Shown here piece after piece: positions 27,226-36,761 of a DNA stretch of 64,000 bases. The notes under the pieces were generated by a model, which was given only the letters and a program-made list of their open reading frames with translations, did not search any database and had not been told where the DNA came from. How positions within the stretch are numbered: position 1 is the first letter of the stretch; each line of letters opens with the position of its first letter. The position numbers and the translations under genes are program-made. The stretch comes from Desulfuromonadales bacterium (GTDB lineage Bacteria > Desulfobacterota > Desulfuromonadia > Geobacterales > Pseudopelobacteraceae), in contig DUZX01000012.1 in assembly GCA_013349325.1 (NCBI GenBank), forward strand, positions 1 through 64,000. The letters run 5' to 3'.

Positions 27226-28080
27226 TCAGGCGACGGGACGGTGCAGCATACGCAGGATTGAAGCCAGCTTTGAGCGGATTTCTGTTCGTGGGATAATGGC
27301 ATCTATCATACCGTGGTCCAGCAGATATTCGGCACGCTGGAAACCTTCCGGGAGTTTCTGACGAATGGTCTGTTCAATCACACGTGGACCGGCAAAACCG
27401 ATCAGCGCCTTCGGCTCGGCAATATTCACATCTCCCAGCATGGCAAAACTGGCTGTTACGCCGCCGGTTGTCGGGTCGGTCAGCAACGACACAAACGGAA
27501 TGCCGACGCTTTTCAGTTTTGCCAGAGCAGCAGATGTTTTGGCCATCTGCATCAGCGAGAGGATACTCTCCTGCATACGGGCGCCACCCGAAGCCGAGAT
27601 GATGATAACCGGCTGCCGCTTCTGTAGGCCGCGCTCAATCGAGCGGGTGATTTTTTCGCCGACCACGCTCCCCATGCTGCCCCCCATGAAGGCAAAATCA
27701 AAACAGGAAACCTGTACCGGTTGCTGTTCGATGGCCCCTTCAACACAGATAACGGCGTCTTTGGAACCACCCTTTGCCAGGGCTACATCGATGCGATCCT
27801 GATAGCTTTTGGCATCTTTGAACTTCAGAAAGTCGACCGATGTAATATCGGCATCAAACTCCTGCCAGGTTCCACCGTCGAGAAGGGCTTCCAGTCTTTT
27901 CCGGGCCGAGATGCGATGATGATACCCGCATTTCGGACAAACCTGAAGGTTGACCTCGATCTCTTTTCCCTGAAGGGTTGCCGAACATCCCGGGCACTTT
28001 ACCCACATCCCGACGGGAAATTTGATTTTATTACTGTCTGATTTTTCTACTCCGGCTTTTTCTTTTGTAAACCAGCTCAT
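27226..28080 (-). CDS. accD: Acetyl-CoA carboxylase carboxyltransferase subunit beta
   Basis: 284 residues. An N-terminal zinc ribbon with Cys29, Cys32, Cys48 and Cys51 (CPGC...CPKC) precedes the crotonase-like carboxyltransferase domain, with SASGGARMQE and TDPTTGGVTASFA in the CoA-binding region. Forms malonyl-CoA with AccA, BC and BCCP; malonyl-CoA would also feed the Pfa synthase at the left of the window. Lies between trpA (48 bases upstream) and folC. Confidence 0.97.
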   Translation of the reverse strand: MSWFTKEKAGVEKSDSNKIKFPVGMWVKCPGCSATLQGKEIEVNLQVCPKCGYHHRISARKRLEALLDGGTWQEFDADITSVDFLKFKDAKSYQDRIDVALAKGGSKDAVICVEGAIEQQPVQVSCFDFAFMGGSMGSVVGEKITRSIERGLQKRQPVIIISASGGARMQESILSLMQMAKTSAALAKLKSVGIPFVSLLTDPTTGGVTASFAMLGDVNIAEPKALIGFAGPRVIEQTIRQKLPEGFQRAEYLLDHGMIDAIIPRTEIRSKLASILRMLHRPVA

Positions 28081-28128
28081 GATTGGCCTCGTGCCTTTCG
28101 TAATTTCAGTTATTCGAGTAGGTATTGA

Positions 28129-28920
28129 TTATTGTATCGCCCGCTTCAGATCACCGACCAGGTGCCGCAGTTCACGCTTCAGCTCATCACCGCTGTGGCG
28201 TTCAAACAGTTTGACGAGTGCACTTCCCACCACAACACCATCCGCCAATCCGGCCACCTCGGCAGCCTGCTCTGGTGTAGAGATGCCGAAGCCCGCCATG
28301 ACCGGCAGCGATACTTGCTGCATAATCGCCGTCAGCTCGCTGGCCAGACTCTCCGAAACAACCTGACGGGCTCCGGTGACGCCGGTCACGGTCACATAAT
28401 AGACGAAGCCACGACCCAAGCTCGCTACCGTAGAAATCCGGGTGGCGTCAGAGGTCGGCGTCAGCAGAAAAATGATATCCAGACCATGCGCCCGTGCGCT
28501 CGGCAGCAGTTCCTGCGCTTCTTCAGGTGGCATGTCAACCAGCAGAACGCCGTCAATACCGGCCTCGGAAGCATCACGGCAAAAACGGTCATAGCCATAG
28601 GCATAGATCGGATTCAAGTATCCCATGACGATAATCGGGATCTGCGTACGGGCACGGATGTTTGTAACTGATGCCAGAATATTCGATAACGTTGTTCCGG
28701 CAACCAGGGCACGCTCGGAAGAAAGCTGGATGGTCGGCCCGTCTGCCATCGGATCGGAGAATGGCACCCCCAGCTCAATCACATCGGCGCCGGCTTCCTC
28801 CAGGAGAATGACCATCTCTTCCGTTGTTGCCAGATCAGGATCGCCTGCGGTGATAAAGGTCACCAGAGCCTTGGACTGACGGGATCGAAGTTCAGTAAAA
28901 CAGGTATCGAGTCTGCTCAT
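28129..28920 (-). CDS. trpA: Tryptophan synthase alpha subunit
   Basis: 263 residues from the ATG at 28920; a TTG five codons upstream has no better ribosome site. Catalytic Glu49 in [10 protein letters not shown] and Asp60 in PMADGP are present, as is the [15 protein letters not shown] loop. It cleaves indole-glycerol phosphate to indole and glyceraldehyde-3-phosphate and passes indole to TrpB. Unusually, the gene directly upstream in this run is a chemoreceptor, 21 bases away, rather than trpB. Confidence 0.97.
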   Translation of the reverse strand: MSRLDTCFTELRSRQSKALVTFITAGDPDLATTEEMVILLEEAGADVIELGVPFSDPMADGPTIQLSSERALVAGTTLSNILASVTNIRARTQIPIIVMGYLNPIYAYGYDRFCRDASEAGIDGVLLVDMPPEEAQELLPSARAHGLDIIFLLTPTSDATRISTVASLGRGFVYYVTVTGVTGARQVVSESLASELTAIMQQVSLPVMAGFGISTPEQAAEVAGLADGVVVGSALVKLFERHSGDELKRELRHLVGDLKRAIQ

Positions 28921-28941
28921 AATAGTATATCGCAACCGGCT

Positions 28942-31101
28942 TCAGATCGTAAAACCGGCCATCTCCTTTTCAAGCAGTTCTATCTGATGCGTCAAATCAG
29001 CTACCGATGCATCCATAATTTTGGCCGTGGTGCTGTTGGCGGTTGTCACGTCCTGAATATTATCAACAGATTTTGAAATCATGCCGCAACTCTGTTCCTG
29101 AGACCGGCACGCCTCACGAATCTGCTCCACCATGGCGGTCACATCTTCGGTTGACTTGGCGATCAAACTGCTGGCACGACTCTGTTCACGGGTCGAAGTA
29201 CGAACATGGACCGTAAGCTCTTTCATTCGTTCAACAGCCGAGGTAATCATTTCGGTACCGTGCGAATGTTCACGGGCTGAGGTTGCAATATACCCAACCA
29301 TCTCGGCAATACTCTCCATGGCGTTCCTGATACTCTGACTTCCGTAGGCCTGCTCAACGGCCGCCCTGGCGATTTCACCCGCCTGAACGCCGGCCCGTTG
29401 CGCACCGGTAACGATTTTTTCCAGCGCGGCACCGGAACGCTGCGACAGTTTTTCACCTTCGGAGATGCTCCCCTCGGTCTGATTAATGGCCGCAACCGCA
29501 CGTCCGGTTTCTTCCTGAACCCCTTTGATGACGCCCGCAATTTCACGGGTGGAACTGCTGGTACGCTCGGCCAGCTCCCTGATTTCATCGGCGACAACGG
29601 CAAACCCCTTACCATGTTCTCCGGCCTGAGCCGCTATTATGGCGGCATTGAGTGCCAGCAGATTGGTCTGATCAGCCACTTCGTCAATAACCGAAAGAAT
29701 CGTACCGATATCGTGAACCCTCAAGGAAAGATTCTCTACCACCTCCGCCGTAATTTTTGACGCTGCCAGAATGGCCTGCATACCGGCAATCGTCTCAAGA
29801 ACTGCGTTTTTACCAGTCTCGGCATCGCTTCTCACCGATTCAGAAATAGCGGCCGAAGCCATGGCATTCTTTTCTACCTGCTTAATAGTGGCATCCATCT
29901 CTGCAACCGACGACGCAGTGGTACTGGAGGCGTCCAGCAGATTGACGATGCTCTCCCCGATCGCTTTCAGGGAAGCGGCCATCTGGATAATAGAGGAACT
30001 GACCTCCTCTACAGCCTGCTCCAGATTTTCGGCACTGAGGGCAACCTCTTCAATTGTCGCAGCCATTTCCAGGGTTGACGAAGAGGTCTCCGTAGCGGCT
30101 GACGAAAGCGTTTCAACTCCGGCTGCAACTTCGCGCACCGACTGATCGATCCGAATGACCGACTCAGACGCTTCCCGTACGGAACCTTCCTGCTTCTGCG
30201 CGGAGCTGACCACCTGACGGGCTGACGTTTCAATTGTCGTGTCGATCTTCGTCAAAATCTCGGAAGCGGAGGAAATTCGTGTCACCATACTATGCAGACT
30301 TTCTGCCATGCAGTTCATTGCGGCCGCCAGATCAGCCGTTTCGCCCCCCCCCTTAACGTCCAGACGGGCATCAAGCTTGCCACCGGCAACATCCTGGGCA
30401 AAGGTTACACAGGCACTGAGCGGTGCCGTGATAGATGTGGTGATATAAAACGAGAACAGGGCGATCAGCCCGATCACAACCAAGGTGACTGCGGAAGAGA
30501 TGGCAATCTTGACGCGGATACCGGCGGCAACCTGCTCTTCCGTCGTTTTGACATCAGCGTGAATAAGGCTGACCATGCGGGCAACAGCCTTGCTGAAAGA
30601 GCTGAAACGTTCTGTCTGAATGCCGGTGAGCAGATAACTGGCCTTGAGCACATCGCCTGAAACAGCCGCCGGCAGAACTTCGTTCAGCAGTGTGGCGCGA
30701 TACTCTTTCCAGATGGTTTCAACTTTATTGATCGCGTCACGTTTCTGCGGTGATTCTACCGACTCAAGCACGATTCCGAAATTGAGTTCAATATCATTGG
30801 TGAGATCTTTAATGGTGGCTATGTTTTTTTGAGCGGTAGCCGCATCAGATTCAAGCATGAAATTCTGAATTTCACTGTTGATCTGAAACAGGTCCGACTT
30901 CAGGAGCGCAATACCTTCAAGCGCGTCCTTGTTCTTCTGGATAGATACATAGGTAGAACCACCGATCCCGACCTCGCGCATCATAAACATGCTGATCGAT
31001 GAAACCAGCAGAATTCCAAGAAACGCCGCTGCCGAAAGCAGGAGCATCTTGGTGCGAAGGGTCAGGCCGCTCGGGCTGCCGGCGTACGTTCCACGCTTCA
31101 C
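28942..31101 (-). CDS. Methyl-accepting chemotaxis protein (4HB-HAMP-MCP signal)
   Basis: 719 residues, GTG start at 31101 with AAGGAG nine bases before it. Membrane helices at about 18-40 and 200-222 flank a four-helix-bundle sensor of about 160 residues; then HAMP (about 220-275) and a long signalling coiled coil. The hairpin tip reads [22 protein letters not shown], split here as NLLALNAAI then IAAQAGE; the usual NAAIEAARAGE has Ile in place of Glu. No CheR-docking pentapeptide is seen at the C-terminus. It likely signals to a CheA array, ligand unknown. It may be co-transcribed with trpA. Confidence 0.92.
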   Translation of the reverse strand: MKRGTYAGSPSGLTLRTKMLLLSAAAFLGILLVSSISMFMMREVGIGGSTYVSIQKNKDALEGIALLKSDLFQINSEIQNFMLESDAATAQKNIATIKDLTNDIELNFGIVLESVESPQKRDAINKVETIWKEYRATLLNEVLPAAVSGDVLKASYLLTGIQTERFSSFSKAVARMVSLIHADVKTTEEQVAAGIRVKIAISSAVTLVVIGLIALFSFYITTSITAPLSACVTFAQDVAGGKLDARLDVKGGGETADLAAAMNCMAESLHSMVTRISSASEILTKIDTTIETSARQVVSSAQKQEGSVREASESVIRIDQSVREVAAGVETLSSAATETSSSTLEMAATIEEVALSAENLEQAVEEVSSSIIQMAASLKAIGESIVNLLDASSTTASSVAEMDATIKQVEKNAMASAAISESVRSDAETGKNAVLETIAGMQAILAASKITAEVVENLSLRVHDIGTILSVIDEVADQTNLLALNAAIIAAQAGEHGKGFAVVADEIRELAERTSSSTREIAGVIKGVQEETGRAVAAINQTEGSISEGEKLSQRSGAALEKIVTGAQRAGVQAGEIARAAVEQAYGSQSIRNAMESIAEMVGYIATSAREHSHGTEMITSAVERMKELTVHVRTSTREQSRASSLIAKSTEDVTAMVEQIREACRSQEQSCGMISKSVDNIQDVTTANSTTAKIMDASVADLTHQIELLEKEMAGFTI

Positions 31102-31133
31102 GAAAACACTCCTTGCAGATTAGAATAAAATGG

Positions 31134-31174
31134 CCCAAAAAAAGCCGCCCGACTATAGCAGAGCGGCAGCTTTC
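31134..31174 (-). terminator. Terminator after the transglycosylase lipoprotein gene
   Basis: Minus strand: AAGCTGCCGC pairs imperfectly with GGGCGGCTT around TCTGCTATAGTC, followed by TTTTTT. It separates this gene from the chemoreceptor gene downstream. Confidence 0.75.
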
Positions 31175-31228
31175 TTATCAAGCTAAATCAGGGCCGCCGG
31201 GGGCGTGACAAGTTTCCCCAGAGCTGAC

Positions 31229-31858
31229 TCAATGAAACTTCGACAGCGTTTCAGCCAAGGCGACTTTCTCGTTCTGACGTTCGAAATCAGTCTGCATTTC
31301 GCGACGAACTTCGCGAACCTTTCTCATATAGGCATCGGCTTGCGGTCCCTGTCCGCAGTAATACTTTTTGGCCCGTTCCAGGTTTCCCTGAGCCATTTCC
31401 AGCTTGGAATAGAGCTCCCGCACTGCGGCCTCGGCGCAGGTGGCATCATCTTTCATATCTCTCGGCAGGTACCCGTGGCTTCTGGCGCGTGTCGGCATCA
31501 ACTGCCAGACTCCCAGAGCACCCCTGGAAGAAACCGCCGTTCCGGACAGCCTGTGTCCGCCGGTCTCTGCCAACGCAATTTCAGCCAGATCAAACGGCAT
31601 AAAAACGGTACCGTCCGTCTTGTCGTAACAGATGGTAGCCAGTCGTCGAGCGCGCAGAGGAGTGGTTCGGCGTGCAAAAGCCGATTCAATGACCATTTGT
31701 TGTTTTTTTCGCTGGATAAGGAGAAGAGTGTTGCTGTCAGGGAAGGAGGATTCTGTGGCCAGCGCAGTGGTCGATTGCATTTCCGTCATTTTCAACGGGT
31801 CATTTTCGCATGCTGCAAGTAAAAGCATGCATGACAGATAAATTAGTTTTTTTCGCAT
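31229..31858 (-). CDS. Lipoprotein lytic transglycosylase (SLT fold)
   Basis: 209 residues. A lipoprotein signal with lipobox LLLAAC (Cys17), then an SLT lysozyme-like domain with probable catalytic Glu98 in ALAETGGH and the RGALGVWQLMPTRA segment. Shorter than MltC/MltE-type enzymes with their extra domains. It probably trims peptidoglycan from the inner face of the outer membrane. Alone between terminators. The usual ES motif reads ET here (as in some family members). Confidence 0.82.
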   Translation of the reverse strand: MRKKLIYLSCMLLLAACENDPLKMTEMQSTTALATESSFPDSNTLLLIQRKKQQMVIESAFARRTTPLRARRLATICYDKTDGTVFMPFDLAEIALAETGGHRLSGTAVSSRGALGVWQLMPTRARSHGYLPRDMKDDATCAEAAVRELYSKLEMAQGNLERAKKYYCGQGPQADAYMRKVREVRREMQTDFERQNEKVALAETLSKFH

Positions 31859-32115
31859 AATAAAAGAGTAGGGAAGTGGTATCGGCTTTGCCGGAGCGGC
31901 GTCGTTGCCCAGAAAACTAACGGGGCGTATCTCCGGCGGGGAACTCCTTTCTCAATGAATTTACCTTCTGAACGTCAAAATCCCGAATACTCGGGATATC
32001 GAAAATACAGTTTAATTTCCCACAGATTAAAACACCACTACGTCATTGTCAATCACATTCTATTTTTGATCTTAAAAATCAATATATTACGAGCATAAAA
32101 ACTGCTTATCCGCTC
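31859..32115. other. Intergenic region, no gene seen
   Basis: About 257 AT-rich bases between the Rrf2 gene end and the transglycosylase start. No convincing reading frame, terminator or repeat was found; it presumably contains the transglycosylase promoter. Confidence 0.4.
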
Positions 32116-32520
32116 TTATTCGCTCACCAGATCTTTAAGAGTCACTGCCGACAGAACATCACGAACCTGGTTCTGGACTCGCTGCCATACCGGGTGAATA
32201 TGGCATGTTACCGACCGCTCACACTCGTCCCTTCCGGCCACACAACGATTCGGAACGATCCTGCCTTCAACCGCCTCGACTACCTCCAGAAGCGTGATTT
32301 TATCCGGTGAACGCGCCAGCACAAACCCGCCACCGGTACCGCGAAACGACTTTACCAGACCGATTTTACTAAATTGCTGAAATATTTTGGCCAAAAAGGT
32401 GGCCGGCACATCAACGGCAGTGGCAATATCGTTCAGCAAGCAGATACAGTCGGTCGGTTGCCCCGCCAGATACACGATGCCACGAATAGCATATTCTCCC
32501 TTGCGGGTAAGCTCCATCAT
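32116..32520 (-). CDS. Rrf2-family transcription regulator, probable Fe-S sensor
   Basis: 134 residues. Winged helix with the MELTRKGEYAIRGIVYLA start and GLVKSFRGTGGGFVLAR wing typical of the family. Cys93, Cys100 and Cys106 followed by His107 (CVAGRDEC...CHIHPVW) fit an IscR-type cluster site, although the first spacing is six residues instead of IscR's five. It probably senses iron-sulfur status, redox or nitric oxide. Its own ribosome site (TAGGGG) sits in a hairpin at 32521-32562, so autoregulation or coupling to tatC read-through is likely. Confidence 0.88.
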   Translation of the reverse strand: MMELTRKGEYAIRGIVYLAGQPTDCICLLNDIATAVDVPATFLAKIFQQFSKIGLVKSFRGTGGGFVLARSPDKITLLEVVEAVEGRIVPNRCVAGRDECERSVTCHIHPVWQRVQNQVRDVLSAVTLKDLVSE

Positions 32521-32562
32521 AAAAAACCCCTAAAAAGACATTATTTATCCTTTTAGGGGTTT
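32521..32562 (-). promoter_or_regulatory. Perfect 12-bp inverted repeat, terminator-like, enclosing the Rrf2 ribosome site
   Basis: Arms AAACCCCTAAAA (32524-32535) and TTTTAGGGGTTT (32551-32562) around a 15-base AT-rich loop. On the minus strand, the TTTAGGGGTTT arm runs into TTTTTT and then the ATG of the Rrf2 gene. The hairpin could end tatC transcripts, hide the AGGGG ribosome site, or be a dimeric operator for the Rrf2 protein. Confidence 0.8.
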
Positions 32563-32592
32563 CCATCTGAAATGTCAACGTAATACTTTGTT

Positions 32593-33459
32593 TTACGACT
32601 CTTCTTCCGGCAGCTCATCTTCGACTACGACTCTCTTTTTGCCAAAAACAAGTGCGACCCAAACGCTGATTTCATACATCGTGTACATCGGGATCATGAT
32701 GACAAACATGGTAATCAGATCGGCATGAAACGCAGCTACGATAGAGCTTGCCAACAGGGCATACTTCCGTTTGGGAGCCAGAAACTGATAACTGACAATC
32801 CCGAAGCGGGACAAAATCAGCGTCAAAACCGGAAGTTCAAATATCAGACCAAAAATCAGGATCAGTCGCAGGCAGAAATTAACATAGGCGCTGATATTAA
32901 ACCAGCTTTGCAGCCCCTCGGATTCGTACGAAAGTGAAAAATTGATAATGACCGGCCAGATAATAATAAGAAAGAACATGGCGCCGACGCAAAATGTAAC
33001 GGTAGCTGCAGAAACAAACGGAACCACCATCCGTCGTTCCCGCCGAGTCAGTCCCGGCGCTATAAACACCCAGACCTGATAAAACACGACCGGAAGAACA
33101 ATCACAAACCCGGCCAGCATCGCTATTTTGCACTGCATGAAAAAAGGTTCCAGCGGCGCACTATAATTGAGAACACGCAGCTTTTGAGGTGCATTAACCT
33201 CTTTGTCCAGCTTGTAATATGCATACAGCGCCGGCGCACGTTCCTTGACCTTGACATAGACCATCTTCTTTACTTCGGTAAGGTACGTTGCTCCGGTGAG
33301 CGGTTTTTCTATAAAGCGAAGAATATCATTGGAAAAGTTCCAGGCGACACCCATACCGATGATGATGGCGACTATAACAATCACCAACCGTTTGCGTAAC
33401 TCAACAAGATGCTCCATAAACGGGACTACTTTTTCTTCCGTGCTTTCTTCCGTCATCAT
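32593..33459 (-). CDS. tatC: Twin-arginine translocase subunit TatC
   Basis: 288 residues with AGGAAAG before the first of two adjacent ATGs. Six membrane helices; the N-terminal FMEHLVELRKRL and the SAPLEPFF glutamate region mark TatC. The first periplasmic loop is long (about 50 residues, LTEVKKMVYVKVKERAPALY...), and the family's PPDxxTQ loop reads HADLITM. It recognises twin-arginine signals and exports folded redox proteins. tatA/B are not adjacent. Sits between rnr and the Rrf2 gene. Confidence 0.94.
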   Translation of the reverse strand: MMTEESTEEKVVPFMEHLVELRKRLVIVIVAIIIGMGVAWNFSNDILRFIEKPLTGATYLTEVKKMVYVKVKERAPALYAYYKLDKEVNAPQKLRVLNYSAPLEPFFMQCKIAMLAGFVIVLPVVFYQVWVFIAPGLTRRERRMVVPFVSAATVTFCVGAMFFLIIIWPVIINFSLSYESEGLQSWFNISAYVNFCLRLILIFGLIFELPVLTLILSRFGIVSYQFLAPKRKYALLASSIVAAFHADLITMFVIMIPMYTMYEISVWVALVFGKKRVVVEDELPEEES

Positions 33460-33548
33460 TCTTTCCTGTTTGAATTACTGCCCATTATTGTAATTTCAGC
33501 AGGTGAATTCCTACCACAGCTTTTGACACTCATGCAACCCGAATCAGC

Positions 33549-35786
33549 TTAACGCCGCTTCCGCCCGCCCGTTTTCCTCTGCCCGCTGCGACCTTTTTTT
33601 GCGCCACCCGTCGTATCCTGCCGATCACTCCGAGGCTGGAGGCCCGTCAGACGCTTGCCTCGCAGTGGTATCCGCGGGTACTCGTGCGCAGTAACCGTCC
33701 CGTCGACTGACCGCTTTGCGGCAACGGAAGCGGTATGAGCAGCCAGAACAAATTCAATCCGCCTTGTGCCGGGGGTCACCGATGCTACGGATACCCGTGC
33801 TGCGTCTCCTATCCGGAAAACGCGCGCACTGTGGCGACCTATCAGTGAATGCTGTTTCTCTGCATAACTGTACTGGTCGTCCTCCAGGGTCGTAATATGC
33901 ACCAGACCCTCCACAAACAGCTGCTCCAGCTCCACAAAAAATCCGAAGCCGGTCACGCCGCTGATATAGCCGTCAAACTCTTCACCAACATGCTTCTGCA
34001 TATACTGCAGCTTCTTCATCTCGACCACATCACGCTCTGCTTCCATAGCTACCCGTTCACGTTTGCTGGTATGTTCGGCAACCTCGCCCAATCGTTCAGT
34101 AGCCAGAGCAAGTTGCTTTGACATGCGCTTCCCTTCGGCTCCGCTCAGGGAACGATCTGGGCGCTGAGCGGAGTCCGCCGCTGGTTGAGCGAAATTGGGC
34201 GTTAGCTGGGCGGAGTCGAAGCCAGCCAGGAGCGCCGCCTTCAGAATCCGGTGTACAACCAGATCCGGATAGCGCCGGATGGGTGAGGTAAAGTGACAGT
34301 AGCAATCTGACGCCAGTCCGAAATGACCATGGTTTTCAGCCGCATAGCGCGCCTGTTTCATACAACGCAGCAGAGCGTAGTTGATCGTGCGCTCCTCCGG
34401 CTGCCCATCAGCCTGCAGCAGCAGACGTTGCAGCTCGGCCGGATTGACACGTTCATTCTCCAGACGGAACTCGTACCCGAAGCCATAGACAAACTCATGA
34501 AAACTAAGCAGTTTTGCCGAGTCAGGGTTTTCATGAACGCGGTACAGGAACGGGATCGACAGTCCCGTTATGTAGCGTGCGACCGCTTCATTGGCTGCCA
34601 GCATGAACTCCTCTATCAGCTGATGGGCAAGGTTGCGTTCAGCACGAATAATCCCTTCTGTCTGGCCAGTCAGGCCGATAACAATCTCCGGCTCAGGCAG
34701 GTCAAAATCAATACTGCCCCGCTTTTTACGCATCCCCTGAAGAATCAGAGCCAACTCTTTCATCTCCCGCAACATTGGCACAACAGGCCGGTATGTCTCT
34801 GCCAACTCACGGTCATCATCGACAATAATTTGCTTTACAATTGTATAGGTCAGACGGGCGGCGCTCTTGACAACACTTGGATAGAAGTTCGACGCCAACA
34901 TAATTCCGGAAAGGTCAAAGAGCATCTCGGCTGTCATTGTCAAACGATCCAGATCCGGATTGAGCGAGCAGATGCCGTTTGAAAGCCGCTCCGGCAGCAT
35001 CGGAATGCAGCGATCCGGAAAGTATACCGAAGTTCCGCGCAGGAAGGCTTCACGATCCAGCGGGCTTTCTTTGCGCACATAATGCGATACATCGGCGATC
35101 GAGACCCACAGCCGGAAATTCAGCCCTTCCCGCTTGAGCGATACGGCATCATCAAAATCACGGGCGGTCTCGCCGTCAATGGTCACGGTCGGCATGCTGC
35201 GCAGATCAACGCGCCCGATCAGGTCCGCCGGCGAGACAATTGCGGCAACTTTGTCCGCTTCTGCCAGTGCATCCGCAGGAAAAACGTGTGGCAGATCGAA
35301 ACGCCGTATGACCGACTGCACCTCAACCTCAGGATCATCCGGCCATCCCAGCACTTCCACGATCCGGCCTTCAGCCGGACGTCCGCCGATTGGATAGGAC
35401 GTCAGCTCAGCCACCACCTGATGGCCATCCTGAGCGTTACCACGACCTGCAACTGGAATTGAGACGACAACATTGAGGCGTTGGTCTTCGGGGATCACAA
35501 CCGCCCCCCGGCGGGTCTCCTCATAGCGTCCGACCACACGGCTGGTAGCATGTTCAAGCACCGCCAGTATCCGCCCGTCCAGTTTACCGCCCCCCATGCG
35601 GCTCGGAGAAAAACTGGCCTCGACCAGGTCTCCATGCAAGGCGCCTTTCAGCAGTTTTGAAGGGATGAAGACATCCTCACCACCCGCCTCAGGTGTTACA
35701 AATCCGTATCCGTCACGATGTACCGATATCCGTCCTCGAATAATCCTGTCAGCTGTCGGCAGCGTATTTTTCTTCCTGAATTTCAT
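33549..35786 (-). CDS. rnr: Ribonuclease R
   Basis: 745 residues from the ATG at 35786, which has TGGAG seven bases upstream; an upstream in-frame start adds 28 unrelated residues. N-terminal cold-shock domains (GRISVHRDGYGFVTP, EDVFIPSKLL), a central RNB exonuclease domain with the metal aspartates in TIDGETARDFDDA, HFTSPIRRYPDLVVHR, then an S1 domain (FDGYISGVTGFGFFVELEQL) and a basic Lys/Arg/Gly tail. A processive 3'-5' RNase for structured RNA. Residues about 521-553 are an extra loop encoded by a palindromic repeat, inserted after the RNB signature. Confidence 0.95.
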   Translation of the reverse strand: MKFRKKNTLPTADRIIRGRISVHRDGYGFVTPEAGGEDVFIPSKLLKGALHGDLVEASFSPSRMGGGKLDGRILAVLEHATSRVVGRYEETRRGAVVIPEDQRLNVVVSIPVAGRGNAQDGHQVVAELTSYPIGGRPAEGRIVEVLGWPDDPEVEVQSVIRRFDLPHVFPADALAEADKVAAIVSPADLIGRVDLRSMPTVTIDGETARDFDDAVSLKREGLNFRLWVSIADVSHYVRKESPLDREAFLRGTSVYFPDRCIPMLPERLSNGICSLNPDLDRLTMTAEMLFDLSGIMLASNFYPSVVKSAARLTYTIVKQIIVDDDRELAETYRPVVPMLREMKELALILQGMRKKRGSIDFDLPEPEIVIGLTGQTEGIIRAERNLAHQLIEEFMLAANEAVARYITGLSIPFLYRVHENPDSAKLLSFHEFVYGFGYEFRLENERVNPAELQRLLLQADGQPEERTINYALLRCMKQARYAAENHGHFGLASDCYCHFTSPIRRYPDLVVHRILKAALLAGFDSAQLTPNFAQPAADSAQRPDRSLSGAEGKRMSKQLALATERLGEVAEHTSKRERVAMEAERDVVEMKKLQYMQKHVGEEFDGYISGVTGFGFFVELEQLFVEGLVHITTLEDDQYSYAEKQHSLIGRHSARVFRIGDAARVSVASVTPGTRRIEFVLAAHTASVAAKRSVDGTVTAHEYPRIPLRGKRLTGLQPRSDRQDTTGGAKKGRSGQRKTGGRKRR
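34130..34225. repeat. In-frame palindromic repeat inside rnr
   Basis: CCCTTCGGCTCCGCTCAGGG on one side faces CGCTGAGCGGAGTCCGCCG and GCTGGGCGGAGTCGAAGCC on the other, a nested imperfect inverted repeat of the TTCGACTCCGCTCAG type. It encodes FDSAQLTPNFAQPAADSAQ and the residues that follow, absent from typical RNase R. Confidence 0.78.
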
Positions 35787-35881
35787 GTATGGCTCCAGCT
35801 TATTTTCTGTTGTTCGATTCAGGGTGCAATGATATTCTTTCCCGCCACACATTACGATCTTTTTCCTCATGGGAAACCTGA

Positions 35882-36697
35882 ATGCTCACCCTTATACGAC
35901 AAGCTTTTATTCTGATTTTACTATCGCCGCAACTGCTCCAGGCAACATTAAACATTCCAGCGCCGGATTTACGGGAACTGACAGACGACGTTGCGACCAC
36001 GGCAGGTGTACCGGCACGTTCAGCATCAGCTGCGGTGTGCGAAGATTTTAACCGGCTGAACAGCCTGATCCGGGATGGTAAAATCCATAAAGATGCCGCC
36101 AAAAGAGTACTTGTCACACTCTTGGACAGAGTTCGGAATGAGTATTATCTACGCGGCGGTCGTGATTTTCAACCGAGTGCCTGGGCTTTCCCGCTGGCCG
36201 GCTACGATATCCGCTCCATTGATACCGGTAGACAGCATGGATTCTCCGCATCAGGCTATGATTTTTTCAGCGGGAATCGTCATGGCGGTCACCCGGCCCT
36301 TGATCTCTTCATTCACGATCGTGATCAGGACAGTCGTGACGATCAGACCGGAAAACCGGTGGCAGTGCTTTCCATGACAGGTGGCGTTGTAGTAGCTCTG
36401 GAACGGGAGTGGAGCTCAGACAGCGGCTTGCGAGGCGGTAAATATCTCTGGATCTACGATCCTGCTAACCAGCTGCTGGTCTATTATGCCCACAATCAGG
36501 AGTTGCTGGTCGACATCGGTACCATCGTCAAGCCGGGCGACCTGCTGGCTAGAGTCGGCCGTAGCGGGCTCAACGCTGCGAAAAAACGTTCCCCGACCCA
36601 CCTTCATTTTAGCGTGCTCCAACTGAGAAACGGCCTGCCGATTGCGCGAAATGTTTATAAGGAGTTAGTTGACGCCAGAGTACTGGAAGCCCGCTAA
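35882..36697 (+). CDS. Exported M23 (LytM-type) metallopeptidase
   Basis: 271 residues. Signal peptide to about 21, a helical region of about 80 residues, then the M23 domain with zinc ligands His137 and Asp141 in GGHPALD and the HLHF motif near the C-terminus. It should cut peptide cross-bridges of peptidoglycan, or activate amidases if degenerate; the zinc residues are intact. The domain holds a DRDQDSRDDQTG insert typical of some family members. Divergent from rnr, closed by the terminator at 36701. Confidence 0.85.
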   Translation: MLTLIRQAFILILLSPQLLQATLNIPAPDLRELTDDVATTAGVPARSASAAVCEDFNRLNSLIRDGKIHKDAAKRVLVTLLDRVRNEYYLRGGRDFQPSAWAFPLAGYDIRSIDTGRQHGFSASGYDFFSGNRHGGHPALDLFIHDRDQDSRDDQTGKPVAVLSMTGGVVVALEREWSSDSGLRGGKYLWIYDPANQLLVYYAHNQELLVDIGTIVKPGDLLARVGRSGLNAAKKRSPTHLHFSVLQLRNGLPIARNVYKELVDARVLEAR

Positions 36698-36700
36698 CGA

Positions 36701-36735
36701 AAAGGCCGTCCGGTATGTTTCCGGGCGGCCTTTCT
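36701..36735 (+). terminator. Terminator after the M23 peptidase gene
   Basis: AAAGGCCGTCCGG and CCGGGCGGCCTTT form a near-perfect stem around TATGTTT, ending in a short T-run. The A-run on the other side lets it also serve the converging PilZ gene. Confidence 0.82.
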
Positions 36736-36761
36736 ACAATCATTCAATCTGTCCAATCGCA

